NCBI GenBank assembly: GCA_002288455.1
Contig: NEUS01000007.1
Location: 1-62,995, forward strand
DNA: 62,995 nt
Direction of reading: 5' to 3'
From: Opitutia bacterium Tous-C1TDCM
Lineage (GTDB): Bacteria; Verrucomicrobiota; Verrucomicrobiia; Opitutales; Opitutaceae
Within the stretch, counting starts at the first letter, position 1. Each line of letters begins with the position of its first letter. The notes under the pieces were generated by a model, which ran no database searches, was not told the origin of the DNA, and saw only the letters and a list, made by a program, of their open reading frames with translations. The position numbers and the translations under genes are program-made. Of this stretch, positions 17,031-26,556 are shown piece after piece.

Positions 17031-18989
17031 TCAGCGCCCCGGAGCGGCGGCTGCGGCGTCCGGCTGGCCGGCGGCCGGCCGGCGATTGAAGCTGCGCCAG
17101 AGGGAGAGGGGCAGGCAGCCGAGGCCGATAAACGCGATCTGGCTCAGGACGAAGCCGGAGAGGGCGACAAAGGCCGCGTCGGTGAAACCGTAGCTGTGCA
17201 GGCCGACGCCGAGCATGTTGGTGCCGAACCAGCTCCAGCTCGTCACGATATTGCCGCCGATGGCGAGGTTCATGAGGCCGCGTTGCTTGATCATGCCGCC
17301 CCAGCGGGCATGGAGGATGACGGCATTCCAGATCACGATGATGAGCGCGCCGTTTTCCTTCGGGTCCCAGCCCCAGAAGCGGCCCCAGGACTGGTCGGCC
17401 CAGATGCCGCCGAGGATGGTGCCGACAAAACTGAAGAGCGTCGCGAAGCAGATGATGCCGTAAACCATGCGGGTGAGCGCATCGGCGGTGACGCTGTCGA
17501 GGGTGCGGGTGAACAGGCCGCGGAGGATGTAGATGATGCCGAGGAAGCCCGCGAGAAACGTCGCCGAGTAGCCGGCGGTCACGACGATCACGTGGGTCGC
17601 GAGCCAGAAGTTCGAGTCGAGGACGGCGCGCATCATTTCCATGGTGTCGCCGCTGAGCGAAAGGTGATGGGCGATGAGCAGCGTGGAAAAGCCGATCACC
17701 CCGGCGGCGACGGAGCCGATGGCGTTTTTGTAGATCTGTTCGAGAATCAGACAGAGGCCGACGGCGCCCCAGCCGACGAAGAGGGCCGAGGAGTAGAGAT
17801 TCGTGACCGGCGGCCGGCCTTCGATCCACATGCGCATGGCCATGCCGCCGGTGGCCACCAACCACGCCACGGCGGTGATCCAGAAGGCGGAGCGGCCGAG
17901 CACATCGGGCCAGAGCAGCCAGGAGAAGAGTCCGACGAAGAGGGCGACGGCGTACAGCGTCATGCTGCTGTAGAAAGGCTGGGCGACGTTGAAACGCTTT
18001 TCGGCGCCGACCTTGGTGAGCTGGGGTTCGAGGCGCTTGCCGATCTCGGCGCGGTAGAGTTCGATCAGTTTGTTGAATTGCTCGGGCTGGTTGTTGCGCC
18101 AGGCGTGGGCGAGCCCGGCGTAGGCGAGGGCGCCGGAGTTGACCCGGCCGGTGCGGAAAGTCTCGAGCAGGGCGGCGCCGGCGGGTTTCCAGGCGGTGGG
18201 GTCGCTGTTGCCGGCGTCCGGCGGAATGACGAGCAGGTTGGTCGACTCGGCCATGATGACGAAGCTTTCGCCGATCTCGGTCATGGTGGACACCAGAGCG
18301 GCGTCGTGTTCCTGGCCGGCCTGTTTGGCGCGGACGGCGGCGACGCCCGCAACGACGTTGTCCTGGAATTTGAGGAGATCGCCGAGGAAATCGGTGCGGC
18401 CCGGCGCGACGAGGGCGTGGCGGAGGCGCTGGTAATGGACGAGATTGCCGTAGAGCTGGAGCACGGCGCGTTGGAACGGAGTCCGGACGGCGGCCTCGAT
18501 CGGATCGGCGAGTTTGGCCTGCTCCTGGATCGTGCCGATGTGCGGGGTGAGATCCCGGAGCGAGAAGCGGCGGAAATGGGAGGGGACGAAACCGAACACG
18601 GAAAGGACCTTCAGCGCCGTCTTCTCGTACTTGATCTTGATGTCGTCCTCGGTCTTGCCGAGCAGCGCGAGCAAATCGGGATTGTCGATCTGGAAGGTCG
18701 GGAAGGTGTCGGCCTTTTCGGGCCGGAAGACGACCTCGAGCAGCCATTCCGACGGCGTCGCGACGATCGGCGCGGAAACCAGCGGCGAACTGACGCGCTG
18801 GCGGCCCTGGAGCTGGAGGAGCGAGCTGCGCGCCACCGTATCCAGCGGCTTGATGCGGCCGTTCACGAGCACCGGCAGTTCGCCGAAGGCGGCGATCTTG
18901 AAGGCGGACGCTTCCGGTACCGGCATCAGGGTGCGGGCGACGTAGAAAACCGTCGCGGCCAGGACGAGCAGGGGGATGAGTTTCTTCAT
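17031..18989 (-). CDS. ccsA: Cytochrome c biogenesis protein CcsA, with large N-terminal extracytoplasmic domain
   Basis: 652 residues, about twice the size of classical CcsA/ResC. Residues 1-20 form a first membrane anchor (MKKLIPLLVLAATVFYVA). Residues about 25-350 look soluble and presumably lie outside the cytoplasmic membrane. From about 355 on there are many membrane helices, with the heme-handling tryptophan-rich motif WGRFWGWDPKENGAL near residue 535. System II CcsA with ResB exports heme and attaches it to CXXCH apocytochromes. The ATG overlaps the resB stop (ATGA), so the two are co-translated. The N-terminal domain function is unknown. Confidence 0.9.
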   Translation of the reverse strand: MKKLIPLLVLAATVFYVARTLMPVPEASAFKIAAFGELPVLVNGRIKPLDTVARSSLLQLQGRQRVSSPLVSAPIVATPSEWLLEVVFRPEKADTFPTFQIDNPDLLALLGKTEDDIKIKYEKTALKVLSVFGFVPSHFRRFSLRDLTPHIGTIQEQAKLADPIEAAVRTPFQRAVLQLYGNLVHYQRLRHALVAPGRTDFLGDLLKFQDNVVAGVAAVRAKQAGQEHDAALVSTMTEIGESFVIMAESTNLLVIPPDAGNSDPTAWKPAGAALLETFRTGRVNSGALAYAGLAHAWRNNQPEQFNKLIELYRAEIGKRLEPQLTKVGAEKRFNVAQPFYSSMTLYAVALFVGLFSWLLWPDVLGRSAFWITAVAWLVATGGMAMRMWIEGRPPVTNLYSSALFVGWGAVGLCLILEQIYKNAIGSVAAGVIGFSTLLIAHHLSLSGDTMEMMRAVLDSNFWLATHVIVVTAGYSATFLAGFLGIIYILRGLFTRTLDSVTADALTRMVYGIICFATLFSFVGTILGGIWADQSWGRFWGWDPKENGALIIVIWNAVILHARWGGMIKQRGLMNLAIGGNIVTSWSWFGTNMLGVGLHSYGFTDAAFVALSGFVLSQIAFIGLGCLPLSLWRSFNRRPAAGQPDAAAAAPGR

Positions 18990-20164
18990 GCGGGGAGGGC
19001 GCGCGGGGCGCGGCGTTTGCCGACGAAAGCGAAAAGGTGGATGCCGAACTGGATCAGGAGGCCGAAGGTCATGAGCGAGCACGCGATGTACGGCACGAGC
19101 CAACTCGGATTGCGGACCACCTGGAGGATCGTGACCTTGTCGTTGCCGGGTTCGAAGCTGGCCTGGTAAAACGTGAGGCCCGAGTACCGCAGCGGGTTGT
19201 TCATGTAGATCAGGACTTCGCGGTCGTCCTGGCCGTCGGGAGTTTTCAGCCGGATGTTGCTGGAAAAGTTTTTCGGAATCTCGGTGCCGGCGTAGCGGTC
19301 GTGGCTGAACTTGAGCAGCGTGAGCTCGAAGGGTTTGTAGGTCCGGAGGAACCGCATCGCGATTTCGTAGGTGCGGCCGGCGTGTTCGAACCGTTGGTTC
19401 GGCAAACGGGGATCGGCGGAGACGAGCCACGTCCCGAGCGAACCGGAGGAGCCGACGAGTTCGACGAACGCGGCGGGGATGTTGCGCTCGTTTTGTTTGT
19501 AGGTGATCGGGAGCGGCACGAGGCGCACGCGTTGGCCGATGCCCTGGGTGGCTTTCGAAGGGGCGTTGCCGGGCGCTTCGGTTTCCGGGCGGTTCTGGAG
19601 CGCGGAATTGGGGTAGTACTCCTTGGGCACGACCCGGAAAGGCAGCTTGGGATGCTGGATGGCTTCGGCGCGGGCGACGCGTTCCTCGGGTACGGAGACG
19701 ACGTCGTCGAACTGCGAGTCGGTCACGTCGAGGACGACGAGTTCGTTTTCCCGGAAACTTTCGGAGTAGTTCTTCGGGACGTTTTGCTCGAGGCGCATCG
19801 AGTAGTCCTCCTGGAGGAGGCCGGTGAAGAGTTCGCCGAGCAGGAGCAAAATCAGGCCGACATGGGTGAGGAAGATGCCCGATTTGCGCAGCGTGAATTT
19901 GAAGCGGTAAAGGTGGGAGACGGTAAGGTTGATCAGGAGGAGACCGCCGACGAAATAGCCGCCGGGGAAAACCGGGACCGGGATGTCGCCGACGTTCCAG
20001 AGGACGAAGAACGAGCGGAAATATTTTTCCTGCACCGCCCAGATCCCGAGGTTCACCTGGTCGAGGGTCGCGGCGAACACCAAAATCATGCCGAGCACGA
20101 GCAGGACCACCGTGAGGCGGAGCGAAACGAAGAAATTGCGGAACTGGCGGATGAGTTCGGACAT
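18986..20164 (-). CDS. resB: Cytochrome c biogenesis protein ResB (CcsB)
   Basis: 392 residues. Partner of CcsA in system II cytochrome c maturation. There are membrane segments at about 15-35, 70-90 and 95-115, then a long extracytoplasmic domain ending in the conserved PLRYSGLTFYQASFEPG stretch, and a last helix near 355-380. LRKSGIFLTHVGLILLLLGE contains the conserved histidine. First gene of the minus-strand resB-ccsA pair, 4-base overlap. No c-type cytochrome substrate gene is next to it. Confidence 0.92.
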   Translation of the reverse strand: MSELIRQFRNFFVSLRLTVVLLVLGMILVFAATLDQVNLGIWAVQEKYFRSFFVLWNVGDIPVPVFPGGYFVGGLLLINLTVSHLYRFKFTLRKSGIFLTHVGLILLLLGELFTGLLQEDYSMRLEQNVPKNYSESFRENELVVLDVTDSQFDDVVSVPEERVARAEAIQHPKLPFRVVPKEYYPNSALQNRPETEAPGNAPSKATQGIGQRVRLVPLPITYKQNERNIPAAFVELVGSSGSLGTWLVSADPRLPNQRFEHAGRTYEIAMRFLRTYKPFELTLLKFSHDRYAGTEIPKNFSSNIRLKTPDGQDDREVLIYMNNPLRYSGLTFYQASFEPGNDKVTILQVVRNPSWLVPYIACSLMTFGLLIQFGIHLFAFVGKRRAPRALPA

Positions 20165-20402
20165 GGAGCGCGAAGGGGTTCAGTGCTGCGGCGGAGCGGA
20201 AGACGCACGAAGGGCCATGGGAGGGCGAATTAGTCGCCGCCTTGTCACAAAGTTCAACCCATTCCTCGCGAATCGCGGCCGACTCCGGACGCTTCGTCCC
20301 CGGGCGGCTGCGGCGCGGCGGAAAGACGGCCGATCTTTCCATTCTGTTACGTATTGGCAGGTGCGGAATCGGCGGCGCGAGTTTCTGTCCGCTGTCATCC
20401 CC
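20165..20402. other. Divergent intergenic region, resB / CHRD gene
   Basis: 238 bases that must hold the promoters of both divergent genes. TTGTCACAAAGTT near 20243 is AT-richer than its surroundings, but I see no convincing -35/-10 pair. Confidence 0.4.
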
Positions 20403-21035
20403 ATGAAACTATCCCGGTGCTTCGTTCTCCTGTCGCTCGGCGCGTTTTGCGCCTTCGGTCCCGTGCTTCGTTCCCAAGTCGTCGAATTGCGCGCCACGCT
20501 CAGTCCGACGCAGGAAGTCCCCGCCTCCACGTCGCCTGCTTCCGGTTCGGCCATTATGCTGTACGACGTCGGAGCCAATTCGTTCGACCTCATCGTCTCG
20601 ATCCGGGACATGGCGAATCCCGCGACGGCGTCGCACATCCACGAGGCGCCTGCCGGGACCAACGGTCCGGTGGTCACGAACCTCGGCGGCGAGGCGGTCT
20701 ACACCCGCTCGGGCAACGCGCTCACCGCAACGTTCCGCGGAATCCGGCACGGTGGCGACAAATTGAAGCTCCTGCAGGGCGGCGCCTATTTCAACATCCA
20801 CTCCGCGCAGTTTCCGGGCGGCGAAATCCGCGGCCAACTCGCCGCGCGGCCCGTGCGGTTGGTGGCCAATCTCGACGTGGCGCAGGAGCAGGCCGCTTTT
20901 CCGGCGGTGAACCTGTCGACCGCGATCAACAGAGGCGCTTCCGTCATGCTCTACGATCCCGTTGCCAACACGATCAGCATCCGCACCTCGATCTACAATT
21001 ACAACAGCATCTTCACCAACTCGCACATCCACTAA
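20403..21035 (+). CDS. CHRD-domain secreted protein, N-terminal half, ended by an in-frame TAA
   Basis: 210 codons. A signal peptide (MKLSRCFVLLSLGAFCAFGPVLRSQ) precedes one complete CHRD domain: ASHIHEAPAGTNGPVV in the middle and YFNIHSAQFPGGEIRGQL at the end. A second CHRD begins and stops at codon 211 directly after TNSHIH. CHRD domains occur in chordin and in bacterial secreted or surface proteins of unknown role. The codon at the stop corresponds to GAA (Glu) in the first domain, so one G-to-T change explains it. The same frame continues without further interruption to 21749. Confidence 0.75.
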   Translation: MKLSRCFVLLSLGAFCAFGPVLRSQVVELRATLSPTQEVPASTSPASGSAIMLYDVGANSFDLIVSIRDMANPATASHIHEAPAGTNGPVVTNLGGEAVYTRSGNALTATFRGIRHGGDKLKLLQGGAYFNIHSAQFPGGEIRGQLAARPVRLVANLDVAQEQAAFPAVNLSTAINRGASVMLYDPVANTISIRTSIYNYNSIFTNSHIH

Positions 21036-21749
21036 GGCGCTCCGGGCGTGAGCGGTCCGGTGCGCACGAATCTCGGCACCAGCGCCACCGCCGGCGCCTA
21101 CAATTCCGCGAACGGCCACATTTCCGGCGCCCACGACATCCCGTACGTCGGGGATCCGTTGCTGCTGCTCACCGGTGGCATGTACCTTAACTTCCACAGC
21201 TCCGCGTTTCCCGGCGGCCAGCTGCGCGGCCAGATCTCCGTGTCCAACGAGACGCCGGCGACGCGCTTCGGCAATCTAGCCGTCCGTGGTTTTGTCGGTC
21301 CGGGCGATCAAGTGCTCATCCAAGGCATCAGCGTGACCGGCCCCGAGCCAATCCGCGCCCTGATTGCCGCGAAGGGACCTTCGCTGGCGAGTTTCGGAGT
21401 GACCGGGGCGATCGCTAACCCGCGGCTTGGACTCTACGATTCGGCCGGTCGGGAGATTGCGGCCAACGACGACATCGGCACCGTTACGGCCGGAACGGAA
21501 CTGGCCAGCCTGCCGGGCGTGCCGCGCAACGCGTTGGAGTCGGCGCTGGTCGTGGTGCTGCCGCCCGGCAACTACACGGCGATGGTGACTTCCGCGGCGG
21601 GTTCCGGCATCGCGCTGCTCGAAGTCAGCGACCTGCGCTCCTTGCTGCGGGCCACGCCGGTCCTGACGTCGGGCGACGGCACGGTGCGGGCGGCGTCGAC
21701 GGCGGCGCCGGAATTGTGCTTGGTGCCGTTGGCGCCGGCCACCCGCTGA
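21036..21749 (+). pseudogene. C-terminal half of the interrupted CHRD protein
   Basis: In frame with the preceding half: GAPGVSGPVRTNLG completes the second CHRD domain, ending YLNFHSSAFPGGQLRGQI. About 150 residues follow that resemble the C-terminal modules of large secreted Verrucomicrobiota proteins (LAVRGFVGPGDQVLIQGI, IRALIAAKGPSLASFGVTGAI, NYTAMVTSAAGSGIALLEV). A GTG at 21048 could restart translation, but the product would have no signal peptide and only half a CHRD domain. Either a recent nonsense mutation, a sequencing error or stop readthrough; read whole, the protein would have 448 codons. Confidence 0.7.
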
Positions 21750-21780
21750 GTCTGCCTGCGGGACAGCTCGCTCCCATTTA

Positions 21781-21808
21781 CCCGGTGCCGCACGGCGCCG
21801 GGTTTTTT
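21781..21808 (+). terminator. Intrinsic terminator after the CHRD gene
   Basis: CCCGGTGCC pairs with GGCGCCGGG (one G-T wobble) around GCAC, followed by six T residues. It separates the CHRD gene from the pyroglutamate operon. Confidence 0.85.
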
Positions 21809-21846
21809 ATTTTGCGGGACCGATCTTCGGCGCGAAAGCTCCGGCC

Positions 21847-23535
21847 ATGACGCTGATCGCGTTGGGCGATGCGGCCGTGGTGCTGCTGTTGGGGAAGGCC
21901 ATCGACCGCGAAACGGCGGCGCGGGTGCGGGCGACCGTGCGGCGGTTGCAGGCGGCGCCGCCGGAGGGGATGGTGGAATGTTTCGGAGCTTTCGCGAGCG
22001 TCGGAGTTTTCTACGATCCGGCGCGGATCGGCAGCTTTGCGAAATTCGCGGCGGCGGTGGAGGCAACGGCAGGCGCTCCCGATGCCGGCGCGGGCGGGCC
22101 GAAAGACCTGCCAACACCCGTGGAAATTCCGGTTCTCTATGGCGGCGAGGCGGGACCGGACCTGGCCGCGTTGGCCGCGCACACAGGACTGACCGAAGCC
22201 CAAGTGATCGCGCGCCACGCGGCGCCGGACTATCTCATTCATGCGATCGGGTTTGCCCCGGGATTTCCCTATCTGGGCGGTTTGCCGGCGGAGTTGGCGA
22301 TGCCGCGGCGCAAGGTCCCACGGCTGCGCGTGGCGGCCGGGTCGGTCGGGATCGGCGGGGCGCAAACCGGGGTCTATCCCTTCGCGACGCCGGGGGGCTG
22401 GAATGTGATCGGGCGCACGCCGGCGGTGTTGTTCGATCCGGGCAGGAGTCCGCCGGCCCGGCTGGCGGCAGGCGACAGCGTGCGGTTCCGGCCGGTCGGT
22501 GAGGCTGAGTTTGCCCGGTTGGCAGCCGAGGCGGGCGAACGGCGAGAAACCGCCGGACCCGAGGCCGTGCCGGCCGGGGCGGGTCTCGAGATCGTGCGGG
22601 CGGGCCAGATGACGACGGTGCAGGATGGCGGCCGGTTCGGTTGGCGCGGGCAAGGGGTGGCGGCCGGCGGCGCGTGCGACGCGTTCGCGCTGCGCGTCGC
22701 CAACGCCCTCGTCGGCAACGTATCCGGAGAAGCTGGACTCGAGTGGACGCTGACCGGTCCGGAATTGCGGTTCGAGGCGCCGGCGCTGGTCGCCTTGGCG
22801 GGCGGGGATTTCGGTCTGCCCCGGGGACGGCCGCTGGCGGTCGGCGCCGGCGAGACGCTGCGGTTGGGGCCGGCCGTGTCGGGCTGCCGCGGATACCTCG
22901 CGGTGGCGGGCGGGATTCCGGTCGCGGACGTGCTGGGCGGCCGCGGGACCGCGCTGCGGGGCGGCTTCGGCGGGTGGGCGGGACGACCGCTGCGGCGCGG
23001 GGATCGGCTGCCGTTGCGACCGAGGGCCGGCAGGTCGGCGGCATGGTTTGTCGATCCGCAGATATTCCCCGGGTATGCGGACGAGGTGACGGTGCGCGTG
23101 CTCGCCGGGGCCGAAGCGGCGGAGTTCGACCGGGATTGGCTGGACCGAATGTTTCGGGTGACGCCGCAGTCCGACCGCACCGGCCTGCGCCTGAGCGGCG
23201 AGAGGCTGGCTGGCCGGGCGAGCGCCGAGCTTGTTTCCCGGCCGGTGGCTCCCGGGACGATCCAAGTCCCGCCGGACGGACAGCCGATCGTGCTGCTGGC
23301 GGATGCGCAGACCATCGGCGGCTACCCGCAACTGGCGCACGTGATCACGGTCGATCTGCCGTTGCTGGCCCAACTCCGGCCCGGCGACAGTGTGCGTTTC
23401 CGGGAGGTGACGCTCGATGAGGCGCACGCGGTGTGGCTCGCGCAGGAAGAATCGCTCGGCTGGCTCGGCCAGGGTGTGGCCTTGCAGGGATTTTTCCGCG
23501 GGGACGCCCTAACCGGCCGCGGTCGACAACCATGA
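21847..23535 (+). CDS. pxpB: 5-oxoprolinase subunits B and C, fused (PxpBC)
   Basis: 562 residues. PxpB and PxpC with PxpA form the ATP-dependent prokaryotic 5-oxoprolinase that opens pyroglutamate to glutamate. Residues 1 to about 220 are PxpB (KipI-like; [16 protein letters not shown] near 132 and [27 protein letters not shown]). Residues about 235-550 are PxpC (KipA-like; [45 protein letters not shown]). In many bacteria these are separate genes; here one reading frame joins them with a short linker. The TGA overlaps the pxpA ATG. Confidence 0.93.
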   Translation: MTLIALGDAAVVLLLGKAIDRETAARVRATVRRLQAAPPEGMVECFGAFASVGVFYDPARIGSFAKFAAAVEATAGAPDAGAGGPKDLPTPVEIPVLYGGEAGPDLAALAAHTGLTEAQVIARHAAPDYLIHAIGFAPGFPYLGGLPAELAMPRRKVPRLRVAAGSVGIGGAQTGVYPFATPGGWNVIGRTPAVLFDPGRSPPARLAAGDSVRFRPVGEAEFARLAAEAGERRETAGPEAVPAGAGLEIVRAGQMTTVQDGGRFGWRGQGVAAGGACDAFALRVANALVGNVSGEAGLEWTLTGPELRFEAPALVALAGGDFGLPRGRPLAVGAGETLRLGPAVSGCRGYLAVAGGIPVADVLGGRGTALRGGFGGWAGRPLRRGDRLPLRPRAGRSAAWFVDPQIFPGYADEVTVRVLAGAEAAEFDRDWLDRMFRVTPQSDRTGLRLSGERLAGRASAELVSRPVAPGTIQVPPDGQPIVLLADAQTIGGYPQLAHVITVDLPLLAQLRPGDSVRFREVTLDEAHAVWLAQEESLGWLGQGVALQGFFRGDALTGRGRQP

Positions 23536-24269
23536 TTTCCATCGACCTCAACTGCGATCTCGGCGAAGGCGCCGGCCACGACGACGCGGTGATGCCGCTG
23601 ATCACGTCCGCCAACATCGCGTGCGGCGGACATGCGGGCGATCGCGCGACCATGGCGGCGGCGGTGGCAGCGGCGCGAAGGCACGGGGTCGGCATCGGGG
23701 CCCATCCCGGCTACGAAGACCGGGCCGGCTTCGGGCGGATCGAGCATCCGATCACGCCGGCTGAGGCCGGAGCGTTGGTGCGGCGGCAAATTGCCGCGCT
23801 CGCGGAGGTCGCCGGGGCGGATCTGAGGCATGTGAAATTGCACGGCGCGTTGTACAACCTAGTCGGCCGCGACCGTACGCTTGCGCACGCGGTGGCCGAG
23901 GCGCTGGCGAAGAACTGGCCGCGCCTCGCGGTGTTTGCCCCGGCGGCGAGTTGCTTCGCGGCGGCGGCGCAGGCGGCCGGGCTGGTCGTGGCCGAAGAAG
24001 TGTTTGCCGACCGGAGCTACCGCGGGGACGGCACACTCACCCCGCGGGATCGGCCGGGTGCATTGATTACGGACGAGGAAGCGGCGGTGCGGCAGGTGCT
24101 GGGACTGGTGCAAAAAGGCGAGGCGATCGCGTTGGACGGGACGCGCTGTAGGTTGCGGGCGGATACGGTGTGCCTGCACGGGGACTCGCCCTGCGTGGTC
24201 GAGTTTGCCGTCCGCCTGCGGCGCGAACTGGCGTCCGCCGGCATCGCCGTGAAGCCTTTCCGCGCATGA
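23532..24269 (+). CDS. pxpA: 5-oxoprolinase subunit A
   Basis: 245 residues, LamB/YcsF family. Catalytic partner of PxpBC in pyroglutamate hydrolysis. The signatures [36 protein letters not shown] and VKLHGALYN are intact. The true start is the ATG at 23532, overlapping the pxpBC stop by 4 bases (ATGA); a longer upstream frame lies inside pxpBC. It in turn overlaps the next gene by 4 bases. Confidence 0.94.
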   Translation: MISIDLNCDLGEGAGHDDAVMPLITSANIACGGHAGDRATMAAAVAAARRHGVGIGAHPGYEDRAGFGRIEHPITPAEAGALVRRQIAALAEVAGADLRHVKLHGALYNLVGRDRTLAHAVAEALAKNWPRLAVFAPAASCFAAAAQAAGLVVAEEVFADRSYRGDGTLTPRDRPGALITDEEAAVRQVLGLVQKGEAIALDGTRCRLRADTVCLHGDSPCVVEFAVRLRRELASAGIAVKPFRA

Positions 24270-24949
24270 TCAAACTCGTGGGCATTCTCGTGATCGGACT
24301 CGGCTTCCTGCTGCGCTGGAATCCACTGCTGGCGGTGATGCTGGCGGGAATCGCCACCGGGCTGGCGGCGGGAATGCCGTTCCAGGAAATCATGCGGCTC
24401 TTCGGCCGGTTCTTCGTCGACAACCGGTTCATCACCTTGCCGATCGTACTGATGATCCCGTTGGTGGCGGTTCTGGAGAAATACGGCCTGCGGGAATGTG
24501 CGGCATCGATCATCGGCCGCCTGCGCAACGCGACCGCGGGCCGGGTGCTGCTCGGCTACCATGTGCTGCGCGGGGCGACGAGCATGGTGGGACTCGGCAT
24601 TGGCAACCACGCGTCGATGGTCCGCCCGATCGTCGTGCCGATGGCGGAGGGTGCGGCGGCCGCCCGGCTGCCGTTGACGCCGGCGGCGCGCGCGGATCTT
24701 AGGGCGCACGCGGCGGCGGCCGAGAATCTCGGCAACTTCTTCGCCGACGACATCATTGTCGCCGTCGGCCCGGTGCTGCTGATCAAGGGGTTCTTCGATG
24801 CGGCCGGAGTGGCGGTCGGAATGTGGAGCATCGCGCTGTGGGGCGCGCCGACAGCACTCTTCGTGGTCTTCGTCGGTTGGTGGCGCTACACCTTGCTGGA
24901 TCGGCGGCTGGCGCGGGGAGCGCGCGCGGTGGCGGAGGTGCAGCCGTGA
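24266..24949 (+). CDS. DUF969 membrane protein
   Basis: 227 residues with about five or six hydrophobic segments (for example 4-36, 52-70, 175-215). It matches the DUF969 pattern: FFVDNRFITLPIVLMIPLVA, GLGIGNHASMVRP and AENLGNFFADDIIVAVGPVLL. DUF969 and DUF979 proteins are commonly encoded side by side with pcp. Together they are best guessed to be a two-part permease for pyroglutamate or pyroglutamyl peptides, which is inference from context. ATGA overlap with pxpA and GTGA overlap with the next gene. Confidence 0.85.
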   Translation: MIKLVGILVIGLGFLLRWNPLLAVMLAGIATGLAAGMPFQEIMRLFGRFFVDNRFITLPIVLMIPLVAVLEKYGLRECAASIIGRLRNATAGRVLLGYHVLRGATSMVGLGIGNHASMVRPIVVPMAEGAAAARLPLTPAARADLRAHAAAAENLGNFFADDIIVAVGPVLLIKGFFDAAGVAVGMWSIALWGAPTALFVVFVGWWRYTLLDRRLARGARAVAEVQP

Positions 24950-25899
24950 ATCTGCTCACCGCGGAAACGTTTTTCGTGCTCGTCGGCGCCTACCTGTCCG
25001 CGATGGCGGGACATATCGCGCTGGATCGCAGCCATCCGCGCCGGCTCGGTTCGGTGCTATTCTGGGGACTGTTGGCCTGGACATTTGTGACGGGGAGGGA
25101 CGTGGACCCGCTGTGGATCGGATATGCGCTGCTGCTGATGGCGGCGTTGGCGGGAGCGGGCCAAGTCGCGCCGCCGGCCGCGGGGCCGAAGCGGGCAGGG
25201 GGGCGCGATGCGGGCCTGGGTCTGCGGTTGCTCGCGCCCGCGCTGCTGGTGCCGGTGCTGGTGGTCGTTGGCGGTATGACCCTCGACCGGATTCGGTGGG
25301 GCGAAGTCCGGCTGGCCGCCGCGGCGCAACTGAACACGACGGCGCTCGGCGTCGCGGCGGTGACGGGATTGTTGGCGGCGCTGTGGCTGACCCGGGCCTC
25401 GCCGAAGACGGCCTGGCACGAGGGCAGCCGGTTGCTTCAGGTGTTCGGCTGGGCGCTGGTGTTGCCGCAGTTGCTGGCGGCGCTGGGCGGAGTATTCGCG
25501 CAAGCCGGGGTCGGCAAGGTGGTGGCGGACGGCGTCGCGGCGGCGTTGCCGACGCACCACCCGCTGGTGGCGGTGGTCGCGTACTGCGGCGGGATGGCGC
25601 TGTTCACCGCCATTATGGGCAACGCGTTCGCGGCGTTTCCCGTGATCACGCTCGGGATCGGCCTGCCCTTCATTGTCCAGGAGCACGGTGGCAATCCGGC
25701 GATCATGGGTGCGCTGGGCATGCTGTCGGGTTACTGCGGCACGCTCGTGACGCCCATGGCGGCGAACTTCAATCTCGTGCCGGTGGTCCTGCTCGAGCTC
25801 GAGGACCGGATGGCGGTGATCAAGGCGCAGGCGCCGATGGCGGCGGCGATCTGGCTTTTCAACGTCGCGGCGATGTACCTCTGCGTTTACCGTTTCTGA
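24946..25899 (+). CDS. DUF979 membrane protein
   Basis: 317 residues, about eight predicted membrane helices. The conserved stretch GGMALFTAIMGNAFAAFPVITLGIGLPF followed by GALGMLSGYCGTLVTPMAANFNLVPV fits DUF979. It starts with the GTG at 24946, overlapping the DUF969 stop. The obligate pairing suggests a two-subunit transporter. The TGA shares one base with the pcp ATG. No binding-protein or ATPase gene is present, so it would be a secondary carrier if it transports. Confidence 0.85.
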   Translation: MNLLTAETFFVLVGAYLSAMAGHIALDRSHPRRLGSVLFWGLLAWTFVTGRDVDPLWIGYALLLMAALAGAGQVAPPAAGPKRAGGRDAGLGLRLLAPALLVPVLVVVGGMTLDRIRWGEVRLAAAAQLNTTALGVAAVTGLLAALWLTRASPKTAWHEGSRLLQVFGWALVLPQLLAALGGVFAQAGVGKVVADGVAAALPTHHPLVAVVAYCGGMALFTAIMGNAFAAFPVITLGIGLPFIVQEHGGNPAIMGALGMLSGYCGTLVTPMAANFNLVPVVLLELEDRMAVIKAQAPMAAAIWLFNVAAMYLCVYRF

Positions 25900-26546
25900 T
25901 GCCGACCGTTTTGCTTACCGGTTTCGAACCCTTCGGCGGCGATGCGACCAATCCCTCGCAGGACATCGTCCGCGCGCTCGATGGCCGGACGATCGCGGGG
26001 CACCGGGTGGCCGGGCGCGTGCTGCCCTGCGTCTTCGGAAAGTCGGTGCGCGAACTGCGGAGGTGGCTGCGGCGCGAGCGGCCCTTGCTCGTGATCTGTC
26101 TCGGGGTGGCGGCGGGGCGGGGCGCGATCACGCCCGAGCGGGTGGCGATCAACCTCGACGATGCGCGTATGCCCGACAACGCGGGTGAGCAACCCGTGGA
26201 CCGGCCGATTGCCCGGGGCGGACCGGCGGCGTATTTCTCGACTTTGCCGGTGAAGGGGATCGTCGCGGCGTTGGCGCGGCGCGGGTTGCCGGCGGCCGTG
26301 TCGCACACCGCGGGGACCTTCGTCTGCAATCATGTATTCTATTCGCTGATGCGGACGCTGGCGCGGCGGCGCGGGCGGGCGGGGGCGGTGCGCGGCGGGT
26401 TTATCCATGTGCCCGCGGCGGATACGGCCGGTGGCAGCCGCCCCGGTCTGGCGTTGGCGGAACAGATTGCCGGGATCGAGATCGCGATCCGGACCTCGTT
26501 GCGATTGCGGCGAGATGCCCGGCACCGCGGCGGCGAAATCGCGTGA
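25899..26546 (+). CDS. pcp: Pyroglutamyl-peptidase I
   Basis: 215 residues, peptidase family C15. It removes N-terminal pyroglutamate from peptides and delivers the substrate for the 5-oxoprolinase encoded upstream. VLLTGFEPFGGDATNPS opens the protein. The triad is visible as Glu near 80 (TPERVAIN), Cys near 142 (TFVCNHVFY) and His near 169 (GFIHVP). TGATG junction with the DUF979 gene, last of the five-gene operon; it converges on the HAD gene with 10 bases between stops. Confidence 0.95.
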   Translation: MPTVLLTGFEPFGGDATNPSQDIVRALDGRTIAGHRVAGRVLPCVFGKSVRELRRWLRRERPLLVICLGVAAGRGAITPERVAINLDDARMPDNAGEQPVDRPIARGGPAAYFSTLPVKGIVAALARRGLPAAVSHTAGTFVCNHVFYSLMRTLARRRGRAGAVRGGFIHVPAADTAGGSRPGLALAEQIAGIEIAIRTSLRLRRDARHRGGEIA

Positions 26547-26556
26547 GCGGGCGGCG

